Shown: positions 16,551 through 24,090 of the stretch, in pieces | How positions within the stretch are numbered: position 1 is the stretch's first letter | How the letters are laid out: each line of letters opens with the position of its first letter | Assembly (NCBI GenBank): GCA_003599575.1 | Contig: QZKV01000105.1 | Location: 1-36,663, forward strand | Reading direction: 5' to 3' | Origin: Desulfobacteraceae bacterium | Lineage (GTDB): Bacteria; Desulfobacterota; Desulfobacteria; Desulfobacterales; Desulfosarcinaceae | DNA: 36,663 nt | Notes under the pieces: generated by a model | Database searches by the model: none | What the model was told of the DNA's origin: nothing | Seen by the model: the letters and a program-made list of their open reading frames with translations, nothing else | Translations under genes and position numbers: made by a program

Positions 16551-16588
16551 CATGCCCCACTTTTGTGGCGCCCCACTCCTGGGGCATG
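16551..16588. repeat. Inverted repeat with T-run, upstream of the DUF5666 gene
   Basis: CATGCCCCA (16551-16559) and TGGGGCATG (16580-16588) form a perfect 9-bp inverted repeat. A smaller nearly palindromic GTGGCGCCCCAC lies between the arms, and CTTTTTT follows at about 16594. It could be a terminator for plus-strand transcription or a rearrangement scar where the DUF5666 gene lost its start. No plus-strand gene lies immediately upstream. Confidence 0.5.
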
Positions 16589-17030
16589 CCCCGGCTTTTT
16601 TCCTCCGAATCAATGCCCATGCACCGTCTACGCGGGCGTAAGAATCCGTTATTAAAGCCTGAACCCAAATTCATCGGTCTTGGTGGCGGTCTGGAACAGT
16701 TATTGAATAAATGCGGGTGGCGCCTTTTGATAAGCCGCCGTCCTGAACAAGGTCCAGAGACTCCGGTTTTTTGCCAAATGGCGACAAAATCCAAAATAGC
16801 TTCTTGAGATTTCGCCGTGATGGATCTCCCGATGAAGCAGTTTCCCTTCCTCTTTGAACAGCTGTTCGGCATTGCTACCCCCCTGCGAGCTTAACCCCTC
16901 CGGAAATGAAGCCCCCATTGCAAAGTGCGGCCTGCTGCTGTTTCCTGTTTCATTTTTTCATCGAGCGCCGGTCGATGACCGGCGTTTGCCGAGTTTTCAT
17001 TTTGCAATGTTAACGAAAAAATGAGGCCCG
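16589..17030. other. Intergenic region with an 8-bp stem hairpin
   Basis: No gene recognised. A perfect hairpin, CGCCGGTC-GAT-GACCGGCG, lies at 16966-16984 and is followed by a T-rich stretch. It stands about 45 bp before the small cysteine protein gene at 17031. Its function, whether attenuator, terminator or protein site, cannot be told. Confidence 0.4.
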
Positions 17031-17228
17031 ATGCCGCCCGAATCCAAACTACGTTGCCCCTTTGTCGCAGCACCCTCTCCCCAATGCTACGTGGCGGATT
17101 TGAGCAGCAAAGCCGTGGAAAAAGCTATTTTTTACTGCGGCGGAGAGTTCGAACGCTGTGAGATTTACGCCGCGCGGATGGCCTTGGAGAAAGGAGGGTT
17201 GAAGAACGAGTCCCCATTCCAGCCATAG
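17031..17228 (+). CDS. Small four-cysteine protein
   Basis: A 65-residue hypothetical protein. Two cysteine pairs stand out: CPFVAAPSPQC near residue 9 and CGGEFERCEIY near residue 36, separated by a helix-like segment (LSSKAVEKAIFY). This spacing suggests a small metal-binding (zinc or Fe-S) fold and resembles short conserved deltaproteobacterial proteins I recall but cannot name. The ATG has GAGG 4-5 nt upstream, which supports translation. It lies 130 bp before the large peroxidase gene on the same strand. Confidence 0.55.
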   Translation: MPPESKLRCPFVAAPSPQCYVADLSSKAVEKAIFYCGGEFERCEIYAARMALEKGGLKNESPFQP

Positions 17229-17358
17229 TTGAGGACATTTGCCATTAAACAGATCAAGCTTTGCAGAAGGAAACGGTTTCCCGGAGATATCCAAGGATCG
17301 TGGATCATGCCAGGCCTATCTCCGGTCATCCCAACATCAGCAAGAGGAGGAGTGAATC

Positions 17359-20300
17359 ATGCGTGTCATGAGACTTAGGCGATTCAGACGATTGGCGGCA
17401 TGCCTGGCCGTACTGTTTTTCTGGCATTTTAATGTGGTGCTTCCGGTGGCACCCGCCCTGGCGGCGCCGGGCGATACACTTCTAACCCCTGTCACTCCGA
17501 TGGAGCTGCCGATCGAAGTCGAGATCGAGCTCAGTCCGGCAGGCTCCCTGAAACAGGCGGCCCTATGGAAAGAGCTGGTCCAGCTCCTGGAGAACCCGTA
17601 CGCACCGATCGAGCGCCGTCCGGGGTTCGGTGTGACGATGCCGCCCCTCAACCTCTATCCCCTGGACTATAACTTTCTCACCGCTCAGCCGTCGCGGCTG
17701 AGAACGAGTGACGGAGAAGTCAGTTGGGACCAGCCGGGCCCCATGTTCGATACGCAGGAGGTGGTTGCGATAGACGCTTTCAACACGCCTACCGAATTGC
17801 GCACCGCCATCGGCCACCTGGTGGCCTGCCCGGACGGCGGGGCTTATCAGTCAGCCGCGATACCGGAGGAGTTCTGCGATGACAAGCCAACTGGGAGCCT
17901 GGTCGTCTATAATCCTGCTGGCGATATGAGCATCCCACCCAATGGTACCGTTGTGGCGGTTGCGGCCGTTGTGAACGGGATTCTTCAGGAACTCATACCG
18001 GGAACGATCGAGACCGAAGATCTTGCCGAACTTGAGATCCCGATCAATGAAAATGATTTCTTCACGGACCGGCTTTCGGCCGAAGTCCTGGGCAAGGCGT
18101 TGTTCTGGGACATGCAGGTTGGCAGCGACGGAGTCCAAGCCTGCGCCTCGTGCCACTTTCACGCCGGGGTGGACAACCGGACCCGCAACCAGCTCAACCC
18201 CGGTACCTTTGCGGGGGATACGGCATTGAACATCTTTGCCAATCGACCCGGTTTTGCGGGCAACCCCCAGAACAACAACCAGGATGTGGTCGCCGCTGAC
18301 TTTCCTTTCCACAAGCGCATTAACCCCGATGTGGTCGGCGATGGGACCGATCCCGCGATTGTGGTAACCGACGCCAATGACGTCATGTCCTCCATGGGCG
18401 TCAGCCGCTTCACCCGCTTCGACGACGTCATCGTAGGGGCCGGCGCTTTCGGCCCCGCATTTTCGGGTGTTGCGCCATTGCGGCCGGATCAGGGCACACC
18501 GATGGATGACCCCATTCCGGTCATGCAGGGTCTGCGCCGGGTGGAACCCCGCCACACCCCCACCCTCCACGCTGCGGCTTTCAATTTCGACAATTTCTGG
18601 GACGGCCGGGCCCGCTTCCACTTTAACGGGGGAAGCGTGTTCGGACCTTCCGATCCGCAATTCCACGTCTTTATCGATGACGGCGGCGGACTCGAAGGCG
18701 CCACCAACGGTCATTTCCGTGAGGATCTCGCAGCGGAAGATCCGGTAATGGCCGCACAACCGATTCGCATCAAGTTTGCCAGCCTGGCCTCCCAGGCCGT
18801 GGGGCCCCCGTTGAGCAACTTCGAAATGTCCTTCGACGGACGCAATTGGCCCAAGATAGGCAAAAAGCTGCTCCAGGCGGGCGTCACTCCGTTGGCCAAC
18901 CAGCTGGTGGCGACCGATGACAGCCGGCTGGGCCCCTTCTCCAACCAGGGGGGTTCAACCTGTATCGCACTTGGCCGGCCGACGGCGCCCGGCAAACCGG
19001 GACTGTGCACCTCCTATCCGGAGTTGATCCAGGCCGCCTTCAGGGATGATCTCTGGGAAAACACGACCCAGCATCTCAATGGCGCTGCGGCACCGTGCGA
19101 CACTGAGACTTCTGCACTCAACGGAGTGCTGACGCCGCCTGGCTGCGATCCTTTCGACGGGTACGTTCTCGGTGCGCCCCAGCCTGGTCCAGCCAATACG
19201 ACCAACACCAACCAGTTCAGCCAGATGGAGGCGAATTTCAGTCTCTTTTTCGGACTGGCGGTGCAGGCTTACGAAGAACTCACGATCCCTGACGATACCC
19301 CCTTCGACCGGTTCATGGACGCCAACCCGAACGCCGGGCATGGCGTGGGAGAGCCGGGCGATCAGGCGGTTCTTTTCCCGACCCTCGTCCCCGATCTGGT
19401 GGACGACGGATTGTTGAACAACTCGGCCGCGGCGCCGACCACCGGGGTTCTGACGTTGATCCCCGACGATCCGACCACGCCGGAATACGACGGCTTCGGC
19501 CCGGATGAACTCTTCGGATTCGATATCTTCGCCGGCGCCAATCTGACGGCGGCGCTGCCGGCCGGCTCACCCCGCAACCCGATCCATAACATCATCACGG
19601 AAGGCGGACAACCGCTTCAAATCGCGGTCGGCTCCAATCCCTTTACCCGCAGCGCCAAGTGCATGCTTTGCCATCTCGGTCCTGAGCAGACCGACCACAG
19701 CATCAACATTTCCCATGGTTTGTTGAAAAACGATGCCGAGTTCGAGTATCCAACCCCCCCATTTGCAACCGACCCCAGCACTCCCAGCGTGTTCCTCAAT
19801 GGGCTTCTTCCGGCTCCGGAGCCGTCCGGCTCGTCCAGGACCGTCCCAGGTCTGATCCTGGCTGAAGAAGTCGGAGAGGGAGCCGCCCAGGACGCGGTGG
19901 AAGTCGAACCGCGCAATTTCGCCACACTCAACAATCCGGCCACTCCATGGGATGACAGCATCATCGCCCAGCCGGCCAATTTCGCCTTCGGCGATCAGGG
20001 TGTCTACAACATCGGACTACGGCCCAGTGCCGAGGACAGCGGCCGCGGCGGCCTTGACGCCTTTGGCTGGCCATTGTCGCTGGCGGCCTTGACGCTGAAG
20101 AACATCGGCGGCCAGGATTTCGCACCCTGCAACGGTCCCTTTGACAATTGTGTGATGGCCAACTTCGATCCCTTCGAAATCGGCGCTACTTTCGAGGAGA
20201 CCGGAGACGGCGAAGTCTTTCCGGGTACCGGCCATACCCTGCAATCCATCAACCCCGGGTTTGAAAGGGATCCGATCAACCCGCAGTTGCCGGATTACAT

Positions 20301-21441
20301 GATTGCCTGGATGCACAGCCTGCCGGCCGGCGAGCTTCATCCGCAGATCGACGAGATGGCCGGCATGGTTCCCAATACCATCACACCCCCCAACGGCGGT
20401 CCGGGGATCGAGTTCCCCGAAATCCTGTTCGGGGCCGACCTGCACTGTGCTTTTTACGATCCGGCCCAATTCGGATTTGGCCCGCCGAACTTTGGCTGGG
20501 GCTCTCCGCTGCAGGACGGTACGGGTGAAACCAGCCTGTGCCCCCAGACCCAGTCCGGGGTTGCCGGCAACTTTGCATTCCCCTCCCAAGGCACCTGGCC
20601 GACTCCCAACCGCGTGCTCGCAGAGGGCGCGTTCAAGGCCCCCTCATTGCGCAACGTGGAGTTAACCGGCCCCTACTTCCACACCGGCAGTTACCTGACC
20701 CTGCGCCAGGTGGTGGATTTCTACATGCGGGGCGGCGATTTCCCAATCACCAACGCGGAAAACCGCGACCCGCATATCGTCGAACTCGATGAGCAGGCGT
20801 TCGCCTTCGGGCGGACCACGGGGGCCGATCTCTTGACGCCCGTGAACCACGTTTTCAGCACGGATCCGCCGTTCACGCTGGTCGGCACCTTTGCGGACGG
20901 CCTTCCCGACACGGTCTATTTGTATGACGAAATGCCCGACACCGACCATCCCATATCACCGGAGTATGCGACACCGGAGGATGCCAAGGTGGCCCTGGTG
21001 AAGTTCCTGCTGTCCCTTACCGATCCGCGGGTGAAGTACGAGCGCGCCCCCTTTGATCATCCCCAGCTCTTTGTGCCCCTTGACGGCACGGCCCCTGAAA
21101 ATACGGGCGGTCCCGCCCAGTTGGCTTTGGATTCCACCTTGTTCAGAAACATCCCGGCGGTGGGCGCGGGCGGCAATCCCGATCCATTGCCGAATTTCTT
21201 GAACGTCTCCAGCATTCAGGGTTCCCCCGGTCCGGATCACTTTGATTCCATAACCCATTGTGTGTTGATCGGCGATCTCAACGGGGACGGTATCGTCAAT
21301 CTGCTCGATGTCGGTATCATCAGAAGCAATCTCGGCGCGACCGGGCCCAACCCGGCCGATCTCAATGGAGACGGAATCGTCAATCTGCTCGATGTCGGAG
21401 TCATAAGGCGTAATCTTGGGGCCTCATGTCCGCAGATCTAA
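17359..21441 (+). CDS. Exported di-heme cytochrome c peroxidase-like protein with C-terminal dockerin
   Basis: A 1360-residue exported protein, far longer than ordinary di-heme cytochrome c peroxidases (about 330). An N-terminal signal peptide ends near PALA (residues 1-36). Two c-type heme motifs are present, CASCH (262-266) and CMLCH (768-772). Late in the protein, ELTGPYFHTGSYLTLRQVV is the conserved C-terminal segment of the CCP/MauG family. Residues about 1305-1355 form a type I dockerin: two calcium-loop repeats, GDLNGDGIVNLLDV and ADLNGDGIVNLLDV, each followed by a helix. Family members reduce peroxide or oxidise proteins or quinols outside the cytoplasm. AGGAGGAG about 10 nt before the ATG predicts strong translation. 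The next gene encodes a possible cohesin-like anchor. Confidence 0.9.
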   Translation: MRVMRLRRFRRLAACLAVLFFWHFNVVLPVAPALAAPGDTLLTPVTPMELPIEVEIELSPAGSLKQAALWKELVQLLENPYAPIERRPGFGVTMPPLNLYPLDYNFLTAQPSRLRTSDGEVSWDQPGPMFDTQEVVAIDAFNTPTELRTAIGHLVACPDGGAYQSAAIPEEFCDDKPTGSLVVYNPAGDMSIPPNGTVVAVAAVVNGILQELIPGTIETEDLAELEIPINENDFFTDRLSAEVLGKALFWDMQVGSDGVQACASCHFHAGVDNRTRNQLNPGTFAGDTALNIFANRPGFAGNPQNNNQDVVAADFPFHKRINPDVVGDGTDPAIVVTDANDVMSSMGVSRFTRFDDVIVGAGAFGPAFSGVAPLRPDQGTPMDDPIPVMQGLRRVEPRHTPTLHAAAFNFDNFWDGRARFHFNGGSVFGPSDPQFHVFIDDGGGLEGATNGHFREDLAAEDPVMAAQPIRIKFASLASQAVGPPLSNFEMSFDGRNWPKIGKKLLQAGVTPLANQLVATDDSRLGPFSNQGGSTCIALGRPTAPGKPGLCTSYPELIQAAFRDDLWENTTQHLNGAAAPCDTETSALNGVLTPPGCDPFDGYVLGAPQPGPANTTNTNQFSQMEANFSLFFGLAVQAYEELTIPDDTPFDRFMDANPNAGHGVGEPGDQAVLFPTLVPDLVDDGLLNNSAAAPTTGVLTLIPDDPTTPEYDGFGPDELFGFDIFAGANLTAALPAGSPRNPIHNIITEGGQPLQIAVGSNPFTRSAKCMLCHLGPEQTDHSINISHGLLKNDAEFEYPTPPFATDPSTPSVFLNGLLPAPEPSGSSRTVPGLILAEEVGEGAAQDAVEVEPRNFATLNNPATPWDDSIIAQPANFAFGDQGVYNIGLRPSAEDSGRGGLDAFGWPLSLAALTLKNIGGQDFAPCNGPFDNCVMANFDPFEIGATFEETGDGEVFPGTGHTLQSINPGFERDPINPQLPDYMIAWMHSLPAGELHPQIDEMAGMVPNTITPPNGGPGIEFPEILFGADLHCAFYDPAQFGFGPPNFGWGSPLQDGTGETSLCPQTQSGVAGNFAFPSQGTWPTPNRVLAEGAFKAPSLRNVELTGPYFHTGSYLTLRQVVDFYMRGGDFPITNAENRDPHIVELDEQAFAFGRTTGADLLTPVNHVFSTDPPFTLVGTFADGLPDTVYLYDEMPDTDHPISPEYATPEDAKVALVKFLLSLTDPRVKYERAPFDHPQLFVPLDGTAPENTGGPAQLALDSTLFRNIPAVGAGGNPDPLPNFLNVSSIQGSPGPDHFDSITHCVLIGDLNGDGIVNLLDVGIIRSNLGATGPNPADLNGDGIVNLLDVGVIRRNLGASCPQI

Positions 21442-21484
21442 AAAGAGAGGGAAACTAAGCGAAACAGACCGATCACACCAATCA

Positions 21485-21521
21485 TCTCATCCCGCTCCCC
21501 GCACAAGGGAGCGGGATGAGA
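21485..21521. promoter_or_regulatory. Perfect 15-bp stem-loop between peroxidase and PEP-CTERM genes
   Basis: TCTCATCCCGCTCCC (21485-21499) pairs perfectly with GGGAGCGGGATGAGA (21507-21521) around a 7-nt loop. No U-run follows, so it is not a standard terminator. It ends just before the ribosome binding site of the next gene and could stabilise upstream mRNA, partly terminate, or tune the ratio of peroxidase to surface protein. Confidence 0.7.
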
Positions 21522-21545
21522 CTCAAGCCAAGGAAGGAAAATGAC

Positions 21546-22154
21546 ATGAAAGTTGTAAAAATTTTAGCGCTCATGGTCTGCGTGGGCATGATGGCTTTGC
21601 TCCCCCAAGCTCAGGCGGCGATTTTATCGGTTGCACCGAGCGGATCATTCGATGCGACAGGCATCACCACGATAACCTACGACATCAACTTTAATGTCGC
21701 AGCTGGTGAAAGCTTCAACGATGTTTCCTGGCTTTTTGAATTGAACTACGATGGCGCGGAAATTGATTACGCCGGCTCACAGCCGGTTTTTGGAGAAATA
21801 GGCTCCGATTTTTCCCAATATCCATTTATTACACCCGTAGACGACAGTTCACTTCTCTTCGATAACTTTCTAGGCGCTGTTGATTATACTCCAGGCAACC
21901 ATCTCTTGGCCTCCGTCACGTTTAACATCATCGATCTTCAATTTTTTGACAACAATGCCGATCTTTCCGTGCTGTCTTTCGATTACAACGGTCTTTACGG
22001 GATGTTCGATAACCTGACTTTTGAATATATTCAAACTGCAAGCGCGAACGGCGCCGATATAGGCGCTCCCGTGCCCATTCCGGGGGCGATTTGGCTGCTC
22101 GGCTCAGGGCTTGTGGCATTGATCGGATTCAGGAGGAGACCGTTGGCCGGCTGA
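21546..22154 (+). CDS. PEP-CTERM surface protein with cohesin-like body
   Basis: A 202-residue exported protein. Signal peptide 1-24 ends AQA. The tail VPIPGAIWLLGSGLVALIGFRRR is a VPxP-type PEP-CTERM sorting signal: motif, hydrophobic helix and arginines, processed by an exosortase. The body (about 25-170) is a beta-sandwich-like sequence that resembles a cohesin: an opening LSVAPSG, then WLFELNYDGAEIDYAG, and later LLASVTFNI, the same order of strands seen in cohesins. The adjacent peroxidase ends in a dockerin, so cohesin-dockerin binding is a natural inference, but the similarity is weak and needs a profile search. I start at the ATG at 21546, preceded by AAGGAAGGAA, not the ATG at 21516, which lies in the hairpin. 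Confidence 0.75.
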   Translation: MKVVKILALMVCVGMMALLPQAQAAILSVAPSGSFDATGITTITYDINFNVAAGESFNDVSWLFELNYDGAEIDYAGSQPVFGEIGSDFSQYPFITPVDDSSLLFDNFLGAVDYTPGNHLLASVTFNIIDLQFFDNNADLSVLSFDYNGLYGMFDNLTFEYIQTASANGADIGAPVPIPGAIWLLGSGLVALIGFRRRPLAG

Positions 22155-22183
22155 GAGCTCTTCAGGATGCGGGCGGAAACAAC

Positions 22184-22210
22184 TTTTTGCATCGATGTTT
22201 TTTGCATCGA
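22184..22210. repeat. 12-bp direct repeat before the second PEP-CTERM gene
   Basis: TTTTTGCATCGA occurs at 22184-22195 and again at 22199-22210, a 15-bp period. It lies in the short gap between the two PEP-CTERM genes and may be a regulator site or a slippage duplication. Confidence 0.6.
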
Positions 22211-22232
22211 AGCCGAAATGAGGAGTCGTCCT

Positions 22233-22835
22233 ATGAGACTCAAGACCAGGACACTGATCGTACTCGGATGGATCATGGTCGGGATCGCGGCCGGAGGTCC
22301 GGCATCCGCCTATGTATTCGATATGGGGCCCGGCTCCATGATCGATACCTCCGCAACCAACTCCGTGCTGAGGCTGGATATTGTAAATATGAACCCCGGC
22401 CTGGACAACCTGACCTTCGATTTGACCGTAGGCCAGTCGCAGACCTTCTATTTTGCCACCATCGGCACGACCGAAACCTGGATCAACAGCGATGACATCA
22501 ATCCCGGTCCGGTCCAGGCCTATGTTGATTTTGACAACCCGGACCTGGTGCAGACCATCGGGGGAACCTCGCTGGGGTTCTCCGCCTTGTGGCAGTTTTT
22601 GCAAGGCTGGAACCTGACATGGGATGCGGTGCAGGTGAACCCCGGATCCGGGCTCGATTTTACGGTGGAACTGAGCGACGTGGGCTTTCGCAACTGGTTC
22701 TGGCAGGGGCCGGACGGCACCGCCGACATCTATGCAACGGTTACGCTGAACGCCGTGCCGTTGCCTGCGCCCCTGCTGCTGTTCGGCTCCGGACTGATCG
22801 GGTTGATCGCCATGCGGAAAAAATGGGCGCATTAA
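22233..22835 (+). CDS. PEP-CTERM sorting domain protein
   Basis: A 200-residue exported protein with a signal peptide ending GPASA (about residue 27). The C-terminal sorting signal is VPLPAPLLLFGSGLIGLIAM followed by basic residues, a VPLPA variant of PEP-CTERM. The body is rich in Asn, Asp, Gly and aromatic residues and is probably a beta-sandwich; I do not recognise its family. The ATG at 22233 has AGGAG 7 nt upstream and is preferred to an upstream ATG at 22167. It follows the cohesin-like gene by 78 bp and is followed by a strong terminator, which closes the peroxidase/surface-protein transcription unit. Confidence 0.8.
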   Translation: MRLKTRTLIVLGWIMVGIAAGGPASAYVFDMGPGSMIDTSATNSVLRLDIVNMNPGLDNLTFDLTVGQSQTFYFATIGTTETWINSDDINPGPVQAYVDFDNPDLVQTIGGTSLGFSALWQFLQGWNLTWDAVQVNPGSGLDFTVELSDVGFRNWFWQGPDGTADIYATVTLNAVPLPAPLLLFGSGLIGLIAMRKKWAH

Positions 22836-22860
22836 ATTTTGCCGGCTATGGCTGATGAAG

Positions 22861-22905
22861 AAAAAAGCCGGGCGGAATTGGAGATTCAATGGCCCGGCTT
22901 TTTTT
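22861..22905 (+). terminator. Strong intrinsic terminator after the PEP-CTERM genes
   Basis: AAAAAAGCCGGGC pairs with GCCCGGCTTTTTT around an 18-nt loop, with seven T residues at the 3' end. The A-run on the left arm lets it work in both directions. It separates the surface-protein unit from the folding-factor genes that follow. Confidence 0.92.
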
Positions 22906-23083
22906 GCTAAGCGCACACACATTCCTGAATGCGCTGCCCAAATATTTCTCCACAGCGGATACAGAGGGCCTATGGAAAGTGAAGATGGAATTCAAAAAAG
23001 ATAAATGCTTTCTACATGTCCTCTGTGCGGTCACCGAATTCATGCCATAAGATACTAAAGAAGACCAAGGAGATCTTCAGGAT

Positions 23084-23482
23084 ATGCAGGTCACTATTCA
23101 ACGCACCCGCTCCACAGGACGGTCGTTTCTGTTGCAGTCATGTTTGATGATTCTGGCGGCAGTCGCATCGGTTTTCGAGACAGCCTGGAGCGCGGAGCCC
23201 GGGATCGTAGCCCGGGTGAACCAATCGCCGGTGACCCTGGCCGAATTGCAGCGCATGCTGGCCGATCCGCTCACGCAGCACCAGCTTCAACAAGAACTGC
23301 GCAGCGGAGCAGCGGAGGGCAAGAAGGTGGAACACATGGCGCTGCGGAAACTGATTCAGCAGCGCCTGCTCCTTCAGGAGGCCGAACGGCGGAACTTTAT
23401 CGTCAGCGACGATGACTTCAACCAGGCCCTCAGTTCCCTGAGAAGCCGTTTCCAGGATGGCGGGGCTTTGGGGCCTGGATGA
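23084..23482 (+). pseudogene. SurA/PpiC-like periplasmic chaperone, N-terminal part (frameshifted)
   Basis: This frame carries a signal peptide (residues about 1-37, cleavage after WSA) and the SurA_N-like chaperone helix region: ARVNQSPVTLAELQRML and LRKLIQQRLLLQEAERR. It ends after 132 residues at a TGA at 23480. The expected continuation (WMKERGLDDRTLFDTIR) is in the next frame. Adding one G to the GGGG at 23470-23473 restores a single frame to 24069, giving a protein of about 328 residues. AAGGAGA about 10 nt upstream supports the ATG. Such proteins help outer-membrane and exported proteins fold. The gene is inactivated unless the missing base is a sequence error. Confidence 0.85.
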
Positions 23483-24069
23483 AGGAACGGGGCCTCGATG
23501 ACAGGACGCTTTTTGACACCATTCGCGCCCAGGTTTTGATGACCAAGGTCTGGGGCGCATTGGTCAAGGATGTCAAGGTCCCCGAGAAGCAGGTTCAGGT
23601 CTTCTACGAAGCCCATAAGGAAGATCTGGCGATCGGCGAGGAAGTCCGGCTGCGCATCATCGCTGTGCAGTCCAAGATGGAAGCCGAAGAGGTCCTGGCG
23701 GCCTTGCGTAAGGGTGCGAGTTTCCGCCGTCTGGCCCGAAGCCGGTCTCAGGGAACGCTCGCCGCGCAGGGTGGCGATACGGGCTGGGTCAATTCCGGGA
23801 CACTCCCCCCGGCGCTTCGACCGCACGTTGCCGCCCTAAAAACAGGCGACGTCAGCGGGCCCATTCAGAAAGACGAGAACGAGTTCCTCCTTATTGGGTT
23901 ACAGGGGCGCAGGGTTTTGCGAGCGCATAGCCTGATCGAGGCGCGGCCCGAGATTGAACGGCGCCTGCTGCCTGAAAAACAGCGCGAAGTCATTGCGGCA
24001 TGGCTCACGGATCAGGAAAAGAAGTCGGCGATCGAGGTGTTGCTGCAACCCGAACACGTGCGGGAATGA
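23479..24069 (+). pseudogene. SurA/PpiC-like chaperone, C-terminal parvulin part
   Basis: The second half of the frameshifted chaperone. It continues the SurA_N helical region and then shows a parvulin-type peptidyl-prolyl isomerase domain: RLRIIAVQSKMEAEEVLAAL, FRRLARSRSQ, GGDTGWVNSGTLPP, and a closing strand near NEFLLIGLQGRR. The ATG at 23479 overlaps the TGA of the first part, so reinitiation could make a 196-residue fragment without a signal peptide. Such a fragment would stay in the cytoplasm. No ribosome binding site supports it as an independent gene. Confidence 0.85.
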
Positions 24070-24090
24070 GCAGAAGAAGGGAAAAATAAC

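Noticed and set aside
16418..16576. N-terminal extension of the DUF5666 protein up to a GTG at 16576
   Set aside because: The 53 residues have no signal peptide and no ribosome binding site, and they end in the inverted-repeat region. They look like translated non-coding DNA.
16418..17358. Sigma-54 (-24/-12) promoter for the DUF5666 gene or the peroxidase
   Set aside because: I found no GG-N10-GC arrangement close enough to TGGCAC-N5-TTGC to report.
23480..23482. UGA at the end of the SurA-like N-terminal frame read as selenocysteine
   Set aside because: Reading through the UGA does not continue the parvulin domain. The continuation is in another frame and is restored by one added G, so this is a frameshift and not recoding.
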